DNA from: Paracoccus litorisediminis | GTDB taxonomy: Bacteria > Pseudomonadota > Alphaproteobacteria > Rhodobacterales > Rhodobacteraceae | DNA: 64,000 nt | Assembly (NCBI RefSeq): GCF_009711205.1 | Contig: NZ_WMIG01000002.1 | Coordinates: forward strand, 124,001 to 188,000 | Direction of reading: 5' to 3' | In this document: positions 8,983-18,131 of the stretch, one piece after another | How the letters are laid out: the number at the start of each line of letters is the position of its first letter | Numbering within the stretch: position 1 is the stretch's first letter | The notes under the pieces: model-generated | What the model was told of the DNA's origin: nothing | The model's database searches: none | What the model saw: the letters and a program-made list of their open reading frames with translations, nothing else | Position numbers and translations under genes: made by a program

Positions 8983-9942
8983 CTACATCCGGCCGCTGAA
9001 ATAGTCGTCCTGCACCGCATCGGCGATGACGCCGATCTCATTGATGAACCAGCTGAGAAACTCATGCAGGCCTTCGTCAAAGATCGCGTCGATATCGCGT
9101 GCCATCAGCTCCTCCAGCGTCTGGCGGGCGCGCAGGGATGCCGTCGCAGGCACCGTCTCGCCATAGCGGCGGGTCAGACCGTCAAGGTTCCAGACCGCCT
9201 CATAAAGCGAGGTCAGCAGCGAGCGCGGGCTTTCCCCGTTCAGGATCAGGAAATCGGCAACCTTGTTCGCGGTGACCTCACCGCCATAGGCCCAGTGAAA
9301 GGCGCGATGCGCCGACAGCGCGCGCAGGATCACCTGCCACTGGTAATTGTCCAGCCCCGAGCCGACGAACTCGACCCGCGGCAGCAGCACGAAATATTTC
9401 ACGTCCAGCAGGCGCGAGGTCGCGTCCGCCCGTTCCAGCGAATAGCCCAGATTGATGAAATGCCAGCCGTCATTGCGCAACTGGCTGGCATTGATCGCGC
9501 CGCGCACCGTCGCACCGTGCCGGGTGGTGAAATCGGTCAGCTGCGCCGTGTCGATATCGCCGCGCGGCCGGGCGACCAGCTGGCGCAATTCCTGAAACGC
9601 GGTGTTCAGCGCGTCCCAGACCTGATTGGTCAGCGCGGTGCGCACGATCCGCCCACCCTCGCGGGCCTTTTCAAAGCAGGAGGCCACGGATGAGTGGTTC
9701 TGCTTGTCAAAGAACAGCCAGGATTCGATGTTTTCCTGATTGATGCGATCGCCGTAATGCTCGGCGAAGGCGTCCTGCGCCCCCGAGGCGCGCAAAAGCG
9801 ATTCCCATTCGTTGCGGTAACCTTCCTCGGTATTGGGCAGCAGGGTGATACGGGCGCCCACATCAAGAAGCCGGGCGGCGGTTTCCGCGCGTTCCAGGTG
9901 GCGGCCCATCCAGAACAGGTTGGCGGCGGTGCGGCTAAGCAT
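8983..9942 (-). CDS. Alpha-E domain protein (DUF403)
   Basis: 319 aa, nearly all helical. The start at 9942 gives the family N-terminus MLSRTAANLFWMGRHLERAE; the open frame further upstream is rich in Gly, Ala and Arg and is likely non-coding. Further family landmarks are SWLFFDKQNHSSV, LGYSLERADATSRLLDVKYF and ALSAHRAFHWAYGGE. Function is not established; alpha-E proteins occur almost always beside circularly permuted ATP-grasp genes and are sometimes fused to them, so they are predicted partners in ATP-dependent peptide-bond or ligation chemistry. The gene follows the ATP-grasp gene by 11 nt. Confidence 0.88.
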   Translation of the reverse strand: MLSRTAANLFWMGRHLERAETAARLLDVGARITLLPNTEEGYRNEWESLLRASGAQDAFAEHYGDRINQENIESWLFFDKQNHSSVASCFEKAREGGRIVRTALTNQVWDALNTAFQELRQLVARPRGDIDTAQLTDFTTRHGATVRGAINASQLRNDGWHFINLGYSLERADATSRLLDVKYFVLLPRVEFVGSGLDNYQWQVILRALSAHRAFHWAYGGEVTANKVADFLILNGESPRSLLTSLYEAVWNLDGLTRRYGETVPATASLRARQTLEELMARDIDAIFDEGLHEFLSWFINEIGVIADAVQDDYFSGRM

Positions 9943-9953
9943 GGATGCGTCCC

Positions 9954-11360
9954 TTATTCCGTCAATACCCAGGTATCCTTGACCCCGCCGCCCTGCGACG
10001 AGTTCACCACCAGCGAGCCTTCGCGCAGCGCCACCCGCGTCAGCCCGCCGGGGACCAGCTCGACCCGGTCGCCGCACAGGCAGAAGGGCCGCAGGTCGAC
10101 ATGGCGGGGCGCGATGCCCTCATCGACAAAGGTCGGGCTGGTCGACAAGGCCAGCGTCGGCTGGGCGATGTAATTGCCCGGATTGGCCTTGATGAGTTCG
10201 GCGAAGCGGGCAATCTCCTCGCGGGTGGCTTTCGGGCCGATCAGCATGCCATAGCCGCCCGAGCCGTGGACCTCCTTGACCACCAGATCCTTGAGGTTCT
10301 CCATGACATATTTGTAGTCGTCGTCCTTCCACAGCGTCCATGTCTGGACGTTCTGCAAAAGCGGCTCCTCGCCCAGATAAAAGCGGATCATCTCGGGGAC
10401 ATAGGTGTAGATCGCCTTGTCATCGGCCACCCCCGCGCCCGGCGCCGAGGCGATCGACACCCCGCCCGAGCGATAGACATCCATCAGCCCCGGCACGCCC
10501 AGCATGGAATCCTTGCGGAAGCACAAGGGGTCCAGATAGGGATCGTCGATCCGGCGATAGATCACGTCGACACGTTTCGGCCCCTGCGTCGTCCGCATGT
10601 AGACAAAGCCGCCATCGACGAACAAATCGCTGCCCTCGACCAGCTCGACGCCCATCAGGTTGGCAAGGAAGCTGTGCTCGTAATAGGCGCTGTTGTAATG
10701 GCCCGGCGTCAGGATGACGATCGTCGGCGTGCCCTCGCATTTCGCCGGCGCGACCGAGGCCAGCGTCCGGCGCAGAAGTTCGGGATATTGGTCAACCGGC
10801 TCAATGCGGTTGTTGCGGAACAGACCTGGAAACATCCGCATCATGATCTCGCGGTTTTCCAGCATGTAGCTGACACCCGAGGGCGTGCGGCAATTGTCCT
10901 CAAGCACGAAAAACTCATCGCGACCGGTGCGCACGATGTCGATGCCGACGATATGGGAATAGACCCCGCGCGGCGGCACGAAACCCACCACCGCCTTTTC
11001 ATAGGCCTCGTTCTGAAAGACCAGCCGGGCGGGGATGCGCCCGGCGCGGATGATCTCGGCCCGGCCGTAAACATCGCGCAGAAAGGCGTTCAGCGCACGG
11101 GCGCGCTGCTTGATGCCGCGTTCCATCTTGCGCCATTCGCTTTGCTGAAAGACGCGCGGGATCATGTCGAAGGGGATCAGCCGGTCGGGATCGCCGCCCT
11201 CGCCATAGACCGCAAAGGTGATGCCGATGCGGCGAAACAGCGCCTCGGCCTCGGCCTGTTTCATCTGGCGCATCTCGGCGGGCATCGAGGCGACCCAGTC
11301 GGACAGCATCGCGTATGGGGCGCGTACCTCTCCGCTTTCGATCATTTCATTATATGACAT
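9954..11360 (-). CDS. Circularly permuted ATP-grasp protein (DUF404/DUF407)
   Basis: 468 aa, no signal peptide. Family landmarks: a helical N-terminus, FFVLEDNCRTPSGVSYMLEN at about residues 150-170, VVILTPGHYNSAYYEH-like segment, then KEVHGSGGYGMLIGPKATREE and a C-terminal LALSTSPTFVDEG / RVALREGSLVVNSSQGGG. These match the permuted ATP-grasp ligases, which are predicted to join a carboxylate to an amine using ATP. It is the first gene of the operon with alpha-E, transglutaminase-like and Anbu genes downstream. The product is unknown; a peptide or peptide-like tag is the leading published prediction for this gene set. Confidence 0.88.
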   Translation of the reverse strand: MSYNEMIESGEVRAPYAMLSDWVASMPAEMRQMKQAEAEALFRRIGITFAVYGEGGDPDRLIPFDMIPRVFQQSEWRKMERGIKQRARALNAFLRDVYGRAEIIRAGRIPARLVFQNEAYEKAVVGFVPPRGVYSHIVGIDIVRTGRDEFFVLEDNCRTPSGVSYMLENREIMMRMFPGLFRNNRIEPVDQYPELLRRTLASVAPAKCEGTPTIVILTPGHYNSAYYEHSFLANLMGVELVEGSDLFVDGGFVYMRTTQGPKRVDVIYRRIDDPYLDPLCFRKDSMLGVPGLMDVYRSGGVSIASAPGAGVADDKAIYTYVPEMIRFYLGEEPLLQNVQTWTLWKDDDYKYVMENLKDLVVKEVHGSGGYGMLIGPKATREEIARFAELIKANPGNYIAQPTLALSTSPTFVDEGIAPRHVDLRPFCLCGDRVELVPGGLTRVALREGSLVVNSSQGGGVKDTWVLTE

Positions 11361-11790
11361 CGCACCCCCTCAACCCGCATTTCTGCCCATGATCTTCGCA
11401 ATCGTGGGCGAACTGTCCATCCAGCCAACAGAAATTGCGCAAACGAAGTTCCTGATGGCATGGTTCCAAGCAGGCATTGCCGCAAATTCAGGCATCCGCC
11501 GCCAGTCGGACCATAGGCGGCACGCAGCACGCAGTCGCCGGGCGAATTCGATGAAATTCCAAGGCAATTTCGCCGTAGGATTCACGGAATCGGAAGCAGT
11601 TCGGCCCTAGACCGGGATCCGTCGAGGCTTGGGAACTGGTCATGCTGATTACATTGTTGCCACAGCCGGACAACGTCCCAGTCGGCACCCACAAGCCAAG
11701 GCTGGACGCCGTTCCCATGCTGTTCAGAATTATGCCGGATGTTGTGCCCGGACCGACGGAATGACCGCCCTATCGGACGACCGGCAACCG
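11361..11790. other. Non-coding stretch upstream of the ATP-grasp operon
   Basis: About 430 bases without a convincing gene on either strand. It must contain the leftward promoter of the ATP-grasp/Anbu operon, but I could not pick a reliable box. Short open frames here lack family resemblance and ribosome-binding sites. Confidence 0.5.
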
Positions 11791-12179
11791 ATGTTTCACA
11801 CGATCTTCACCGCCCATCCCCTGCCCGTTCGGCGGGCGCATGGTTTGTTGCGTCAGCGTTTTACGTCCCTTGCCGAACCAGATGCGCTGTCCCGGCTGGA
11901 ACTGGCACTGACCGAGGTGCTGGACAGCATCTGCACGCGCAGCATCGACCGCGCCAACAGTGCGTCCTTCGCGGGATCGAGGGAATTTCCTGCGCCATGA
12001 CCGATGACAGACCTGCCCTAGACCCGTCTTGCTTACTCACGCGCGAATTGCCCAAGGACAGCCTCGATTGGACGGGGGGCCAGCAACTGCACTGTATCCG
12101 CGCGGGGCGGCACAACTATCTTGGCTTAACCGTGCCCGCGGATCACAGCCTGTCCGACTTGCCGCCACCAATGCAATGA
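11791..12179 (+). pseudogene. Decayed RsbW-like anti-sigma factor (HATPase) gene
   Basis: Two frames together resemble one small RsbW/SpoIIAB-type protein. Frame one (ATG 11791 to TGA at 11998-12000) carries LSRLELALTEVLDSI, like the N-box of anti-sigma-factor kinases, where the usual Asn is replaced. The next frame continues with GIEGISCAMTDDRPALD, like the G1 box region (D-x-G altered to DDR), and ends with RELPKDSLDW then AGRHNYLGLTVP, like the C-terminal end of the fold. The frame change and the altered Asn and Gly suggest a dead gene. No partner sigma factor or antagonist gene is nearby. The similarity is recognised by eye only. Confidence 0.5.
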
Positions 12180-12186
12180 AGGCGGG

Positions 12187-12519
12187 TCAGTTCAGCCCGA
12201 CCTGCAGCGGATAGCGGCCATCCTCGAACTCGCCGAACATCTCATCCACCTCGGGATGTTCCAAGGGCTCGCCCGAGACATCCGGCATCAGGTTCTGCTC
12301 GGAGACATAGGCGACGTAATAGGTCGCCTCGGTTTCGGCATAGAGGTGATAGAAGGGCTGATTGCGCGAGGGGCGCGATTCCTCGGGGATGGATTCGTAC
12401 CATTCCTCGGTATTGGCGAATTCCGGGTCGACATCAAAAATCACACCGCGAAACGGATGCTCGCGGTGACGGACGACTTGGCCCAGACTGTATTTCGCGG
12501 TTATGGACGGAATCCGCAT
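12187..12519 (-). CDS. hspQ: Heat shock protein HspQ (YccV-like)
   Basis: 110 aa. The YccV/hemimethylated-DNA-binding-like domain fills the protein: AKYSLGQVVRHREHPFRGVIFDVDP near the N-terminus, NQPFYHLYAE in the middle, and YYVAYVSEQNLMPD near the C-terminus. HspQ in enterobacteria is a heat-induced protein that modulates Lon protease and is linked to turnover of DnaA; the role here is inferred from family. The gene is 72 nt downstream of the phosphatase gene on the same strand. Start chosen at 12519, preceded by GGAAGGC. Confidence 0.9.
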   Translation of the reverse strand: MRIPSITAKYSLGQVVRHREHPFRGVIFDVDPEFANTEEWYESIPEESRPSRNQPFYHLYAETEATYYVAYVSEQNLMPDVSGEPLEHPEVDEMFGEFEDGRYPLQVGLN

Positions 12520-12591
12520 CGTGCCTTCCTTTGACGCTGCGCCTCATAGCGCGGCCAGCCCGCGCTGTCCACCTTGGGGTGAATCGCGCCC

Positions 12592-13338
12592 CTAACGGGG
12601 CGGCGACACATGGTGTACCGGCAAGCGACCCTCATCGGACAGGACATGGATGCCACTGTCGTCAAAGACCACGGCGCTCAACGGCCCGTCATAGGCGGCG
12701 CCGGTATCAACGGCCAGACGGTTGCCGAAATGGGTGACCTGCTCGACCACCGTATGGCCGTGGACGACAAGGATGCCGTGATCGGTCGCATCGTCCAGAA
12801 ATCCCTGACGTATCCAGACCAGATCATGCTCGGCCTGCTGGGTCAGCGGAATACCGGGCCGGATACCCGCATGGACGATCAGCGCCTGCGGGATCAGGTG
12901 CCAGAGCGGCAACCCGTCCAGCCATTGCAGATGCGCCTCGGGCACCGCCCGCATCAGGTCGGTGTGGATATCGGCATGGCTGCGACCTTCGGTCCCGATC
13001 CCGTATGAGGCCAAGGTCTGCGCCGCGCCCAGATTGGCATGGTCGATCCAATGCCGACCCGAGGCCAGACCCGGATCGACCCATTCCGGCGTATTGGCAA
13101 ATCGTGGCAGAAAGCGGTCGTGATTGCCCTTCAGCACCACCCAGTTCCGCCCCTCGGCCTGTCCACGCATCAGGTGATCGACGACACCACGCGAATCCGG
13201 GCCCCGGTCGATCAGATCGCCGACATGGATGATTTGACCGCCGCCACCATGTGCGGCGTCATCCTCCGCGATCCGCTCATGCGCCGCTTTCAGCAGCTCC
13301 AACTGGCCGTGAATATCGCCGATGACATAGCTGCGCAT
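12592..13338 (-). CDS. PPP-family metallophosphoesterase (serine/threonine phosphatase-like)
   Basis: 248 aa cytoplasmic enzyme with the three metal-binding motifs of the PPP family in order: GDIHG at about residues 7-11, GDLIDRG at about 41-47, and GNHDR at about 74-78; later His residues occur in HAGIR and VVHGHT. Members dephosphorylate proteins or cleave dinucleotides such as Ap4A; the substrate cannot be read from sequence. It lies 65 nt after serA, beyond a strong terminator, and upstream of hspQ. Confidence 0.85.
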   Translation of the reverse strand: MRSYVIGDIHGQLELLKAAHERIAEDDAAHGGGGQIIHVGDLIDRGPDSRGVVDHLMRGQAEGRNWVVLKGNHDRFLPRFANTPEWVDPGLASGRHWIDHANLGAAQTLASYGIGTEGRSHADIHTDLMRAVPEAHLQWLDGLPLWHLIPQALIVHAGIRPGIPLTQQAEHDLVWIRQGFLDDATDHGILVVHGHTVVEQVTHFGNRLAVDTGAAYDGPLSAVVFDDSGIHVLSDEGRLPVHHVSPPR

Positions 13339-13352
13339 GAAAGCCTCCGCAT

Positions 13353-13382
13353 GAAAAAGCCCCCGGAGGTTACTCCGGGGGC
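13353..13382 (-). terminator. Rho-independent terminator after serA
   Basis: On the leftward strand a perfect 10-bp stem (GCCCCCGGAG / CTCCGGGGGC) with a 4-nt loop is followed by TTTTT. It sits between the serA stop and the phosphatase start. Confidence 0.9.
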
Positions 13383-13403
13383 CGTCAGGTGCAAGGTCGT
13401 GGA

Positions 13404-14993
13404 TCAGACTTCGAAGTTGATCGGGCGGACCTGGATGAATTTTCCGGTCGCGCGCAGAGCCTCGATCACCTCGGGCTTCAGTTCTTCGTCCAGATACAGG
13501 ATGGCAATCGCGTCATCCCCGGCCTTGGTCCGGCCAAGGGTGAAGTTCGCGATGTTCACGCCCAGATCACCCAAGGTCGTTCCCAGCGCACCGATCACGC
13601 CCGGAACGTCCTTGTTGCGGGTGTACAGCATGTGCTCACCGATCTCGGCATCGACATTGATGCCACGGATCTGGATGAAGCGCGGCTTGCCATCGCTGAA
13701 GACGGTCCCGGCAATCGAACGCTCACGCGTGTCGGTGACGACGGTGACCTTGATATAGCCGTCAAAGATGCCCGATTTCGCCTGCGTGGTGGTCGCGACC
13801 TGCACGCCACGCTCGGTGGCGATGACCGGGGCCGAGACCATGTTCACGTCCGGGTTGGTGGCCTTCATCACGCCCGAGATCACCGCAGCGTTCAGCGCCT
13901 TCAGGTTCATCTCAGCCGAGACGCCATCGTAAAGCACGTTGATCGCCTTGATCGGCTCATCGGTCATCTGACCGATAAAGGCACCCAGATGCCCGGCCAG
14001 CTTGATCCACGGCCCCATGACGGCGGCTTCCTCGGCGGTGACCGAAGGCATGTTCAGCGCGTTCTGGACGGCACCGGTCAGCAGGTAATCGGCCATCTGC
14101 TCGGCCACCTGCAGCGCCACGTTTTCCTGCGCCTCGTTGGTCGAGGCGCCCAGATGCGGCGTCACGACGACATTCGGCAGACCGAACAGCGGGCTTTCGG
14201 TCGCAGGCTCGGTCGCGAAAACGTCCAGAGCCGCACCGGCGACATGGCCCGACTTCAGCAGCTCGGCCAGCGCTTCCTCGTCGATCAGACCACCGCGCGC
14301 GGCGTTGACGATGCGCACGCCCTTCTTGGTCTTCAGCAGGTTCTCGCGCGACAGGATGTTGCGGGTCTTGTCGGTCAGCGGCACGTGCAGGGTGATGAAA
14401 TCGGCCTTGGCCAGCATCTCGTCCAGCTCGACCTTCTTCACGCCCAGTTCCAGCGCGCGCTCTTCCGACAGGAAGGGGTCATAGGCCAGAACCTTCATGC
14501 GCAGTCCAAGCGCGCGGTCGATCACGATCGAGCCGATATTGCCCGCACCGATGATGCCCAGCGTCTTGTTGAAGACCTCGACGCCCATGAAGCGGTTCTT
14601 TTCCCACTTCCCGGCATGGGTCGAGGCGCTGGCCTCGGGCAGCTGACGCGCCACGGCGAACATCAGCGCGATGGCGTGTTCGGCCGTGGTGACGCTGTTG
14701 CCGAAAGGCGTGTTCATCACGATCACGCCCTTTTTCGAGGCCGCCGGAATGTCCACGTTGTCGACACCGATGCCGGCGCGGCCGATGACCTTCAGGTTGG
14801 TCGCGCTTTCCAGCAGCTTCGCCGTCACCTTGCTGGCCGAGCGGATCGCCAGACCATCATACTGACCGATGATCTCGGCCAGCTTTTCCTTGTCCTTGCC
14901 GATTTCCGGCAGGTAGTCCACTTCGACGCCGCGATCGCGGAAGATCTGGACGGCGGTTTCCGAAAGCTTGTCCGAAACAAGAACCTTGGGCAT
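13404..14993 (-). CDS. serA: D-3-phosphoglycerate dehydrogenase
   Basis: 529 aa, the long SerA form with catalytic and NAD domains, an intervening ASB-type domain and a C-terminal ACT domain for serine feedback. The NAD-binding motif GAGNIGS is at about residues 150-156, and the active-site His falls in PHLGASTNEAQ. The ACT region shows DVPGVIGALGTTLGDLGVNIANF split over the fold. It oxidises 3-phosphoglycerate to 3-phosphohydroxypyruvate, the first step of serine synthesis. Start 14993 is supported by AGAGGA nine bases upstream; further upstream codons run through a palindromic repeat. serC is 117 nt upstream and in the same direction. Confidence 0.96.
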   Translation of the reverse strand: MPKVLVSDKLSETAVQIFRDRGVEVDYLPEIGKDKEKLAEIIGQYDGLAIRSASKVTAKLLESATNLKVIGRAGIGVDNVDIPAASKKGVIVMNTPFGNSVTTAEHAIALMFAVARQLPEASASTHAGKWEKNRFMGVEVFNKTLGIIGAGNIGSIVIDRALGLRMKVLAYDPFLSEERALELGVKKVELDEMLAKADFITLHVPLTDKTRNILSRENLLKTKKGVRIVNAARGGLIDEEALAELLKSGHVAGAALDVFATEPATESPLFGLPNVVVTPHLGASTNEAQENVALQVAEQMADYLLTGAVQNALNMPSVTAEEAAVMGPWIKLAGHLGAFIGQMTDEPIKAINVLYDGVSAEMNLKALNAAVISGVMKATNPDVNMVSAPVIATERGVQVATTTQAKSGIFDGYIKVTVVTDTRERSIAGTVFSDGKPRFIQIRGINVDAEIGEHMLYTRNKDVPGVIGALGTTLGDLGVNIANFTLGRTKAGDDAIAILYLDEELKPEVIEALRATGKFIQVRPINFEV

Positions 14994-15050
14994 TTCTTTA
15001 TCCTCTGGATATGCGGGGTCGGCGTCGCGCCGCGCGCACCGCAAGTCAGC

Positions 15051-15104
15051 TTCTTTCTTGTCTAAATATCCCGGGGGTCCGGGGGCAGCGCCCCCGGCCC
15101 GGCA
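15051..15104. repeat. Intergenic T-rich/GC-palindrome element, copy 1
   Basis: The box TTCTTTCTTG followed by AAATATCCC leads into the palindrome CCGGGGGC-AGC-GCCCCCGG (15079-15097). The same arrangement recurs at 32069 and, diverged, at 19611. It fills the serC-serA gap and could act as a partial terminator or RNA-stability element. Confidence 0.65.
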
Positions 15105-15110
15105 GATCAA

Positions 15111-16265
<1,155 letters not shown>

Positions 16266-16322
16266 ATGTGTAGCCTTCCAGCTAGATAGCGCCGCGTTGG
16301 GGCGGCGTGTCCCGCTGACGGC

Positions 16323-16350
16323 CATATAACCCGCCCATGATTCAGGCAAG
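16323..16350 (-). promoter_or_regulatory. Predicted sigma-70-type promoter of serC-serA
   Basis: Leftward boxes CTTGCC (16345-16350) and TATATG (16323-16328) are separated by 16 nt, close to the alphaproteobacterial CTTGAC-N17-CTATAT pattern. The predicted RNA would start about 50 nt before the serC start codon. Confidence 0.55.
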
Positions 16351-16456
16351 AATTTTTTCGTTTCCTGCCCAAAACATTTTAATCGCCCCCGCTTCATTGA
16401 AGCCGCGCGCCGCTTTGGCTAGTCCTTCGCGCAACATTCCTTCCCCGGAGCGCCCC

Positions 16457-17332
16457 ATGTTCACCGTCACCGTCCTTGCCGCCCCGCAACGTGCCAATCT
16501 CAGCCCCGCGCTTGTCGACGAATTGCGACAGGACTGGAATGGTGGCCCGGTGATCTGGCTAAACTCTGGAATCGCTGCCGAATTCCCGCTTGAAACCCAG
16601 CCCGCGAATTTCTGGCAGATCTGGGAAATCCTGCAGGGCAAGGGCTTTGACCTTGCCATCCAACCGACCAAGGGGCGCCGCAAATCGGTGCTGCTGGCCG
16701 ATATGGATTCGACCATGATCGATCAGGAATGCATTGACGAGCTGGCCGATGTCGCTGGCGTCGGCCCCCGCGTCGCCGAAATCACCGCCCGCGCCATGAA
16801 CGGCGAACTGAACTTCCACGAGGCGCTGATCGCCCGCGTCGGCCTGCTTTCCGGACTTGCGGAAACCGCGATTGGCGAGGTTCTGGACAGCCGCATCACC
16901 CTGGCAGCGGGCGGGCGGCAACTGGTCGCGACAATGCGCGCCCAGGGGGCCTATGCGGCGCTGGTCTCGGGCGGGTTCACCGTCTTCACCGGCCCGGTCG
17001 CCGCTGCACTGGGTTTCGACGAACACCGCTCGAACGAGCTTCTGGCCGATGAGGGCGTGCTGACCGGTCAGGTCGGCCTGCCGATTCTGGGCCGCGAGGC
17101 CAAGGTGGAGGCGCTGGAGGCAATCACCGCCGCCCGCGGCCTGACCCCTGCCGATGTCATCGCCGTGGGTGATGGTGCGAATGATCTGGGCATGCTGCAA
17201 CTGGCGGGCAGCGGCGTCGCCCTTCATGCCAAGCCCGTGGTGGCCGCGCAGGTCGATCTGCGCATCAATCACGGCGACCTGACCGCGCTGCTTTACCTGC
17301 AAGGCTATGGCGCAGAAGAATTCGAGAACTGA
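16457..17332 (+). CDS. serB: Phosphoserine phosphatase
   Basis: 291 aa HAD-superfamily enzyme making serine from phosphoserine. Motif I is ADMDSTMID (nucleophile Asp at about residue 84), motif II lies near LVSGGFTVF, and motif IV is GDGANDLGML. The first 75 residues form the short N-terminal domain seen in proteobacterial SerB. Start 16457 is preceded by CGGAG six bases upstream; the open frame further 5' is unlikely. It is divergent from serC and is followed 54 nt later by pcs. Confidence 0.95.
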   Translation: MFTVTVLAAPQRANLSPALVDELRQDWNGGPVIWLNSGIAAEFPLETQPANFWQIWEILQGKGFDLAIQPTKGRRKSVLLADMDSTMIDQECIDELADVAGVGPRVAEITARAMNGELNFHEALIARVGLLSGLAETAIGEVLDSRITLAAGGRQLVATMRAQGAYAALVSGGFTVFTGPVAAALGFDEHRSNELLADEGVLTGQVGLPILGREAKVEALEAITAARGLTPADVIAVGDGANDLGMLQLAGSGVALHAKPVVAAQVDLRINHGDLTALLYLQGYGAEEFEN

Positions 17333-17386
17333 TCGCCCCCGATCACGAACTTGCGAATTTGTCTGTTCAGTGACAGAAGCGAAGTC

Positions 17387-18079
17387 ATGACACTTCGCTT
17401 CAAAGCCCTGTCCGTCCACCTGCTGACCGCCACCGGCGCGGTCCTGTCGATGCTGGCCCTGCTGGCCGCGGCGAATGCCGAATGGTCGCAGATGTTCTTC
17501 TGGCTGGTCATCGCGCTGATCGTCGACGGAATCGATGGCCCTCTGGCCCGCCGCTACCACGTCCGGGTGAACTGGCCGACTTATGACGGGGTCCTGATGG
17601 ACCTCATCATCGACTACCTGACCTATGTCTTCATCCCGGCCTATGCGCTGTTCAAATCCGGGCTGCTGCCCGGCTGGACCGGCTGGATCGCGATCATCGC
17701 CATCACCTATGGCAGCGTGCTCTATTTCGTCGATACCCGGATGAAGACGGTGGACTATTCCTTTGCAGGCTTCCCCGCCTGCTGGAACATGCTGGTGCTG
17801 GTCCTGTTCGCGCTGAAACCGAATTTCTGGATCATCCTTTTCGTCGTGGTCGCCCTGACAGCCACGATGTTCACCAATGTCAAATTCATCCACCCGGTTC
17901 GCACCCAGCGCTGGCGGGCGATCTCGCTGCCGGTGACGATGGCCTGGGTCGGCTTTGCGGTCTGGGCAGTGCTGGTGGATTTCCACCCCGAGAGCTTCGC
18001 GCGCTGGGGTCTGCTGATCACCTCGCTCTGGCTAAGCTGCGCGGGCTTCCTGCAGCAACTGACCCAGAAGCGGGCTTGA
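17387..18079 (+). CDS. pcs: Phosphatidylcholine synthase
   Basis: 230 aa inner-membrane enzyme that condenses CDP-diacylglycerol with choline. The CDP-alcohol phosphotransferase signature is visible at about residues 47-73: DGIDGPLARR, then YDGVLMDLIIDY, supplying the D-G-x2-A-R and D-x3-D metal ligands. About seven hydrophobic segments follow. The length and FVDTRMKTVDYSFAGFPACWN segment fit Pcs rather than the general PgsA group. Start 17387 follows GAAGCGAAG. A Pcs pathway makes membrane phosphatidylcholine in one step from host or environmental choline. Confidence 0.92.
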   Translation: MTLRFKALSVHLLTATGAVLSMLALLAAANAEWSQMFFWLVIALIVDGIDGPLARRYHVRVNWPTYDGVLMDLIIDYLTYVFIPAYALFKSGLLPGWTGWIAIIAITYGSVLYFVDTRMKTVDYSFAGFPACWNMLVLVLFALKPNFWIILFVVVALTATMFTNVKFIHPVRTQRWRAISLPVTMAWVGFAVWAVLVDFHPESFARWGLLITSLWLSCAGFLQQLTQKRA

Positions 18080-18131
18080 TCCCACCGGAATTTGGCTGAA
18101 AAGCTGGCGCGGACAGGCGGCCGGAGGAAAC

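Noticed and set aside
11629..12000. Intact 123-residue gene upstream of hspQ
   Set aside because: The first half has no family pattern, and the recognisable part breaks off at a stop while its continuation lies in the next frame, so a pseudogene fits better.
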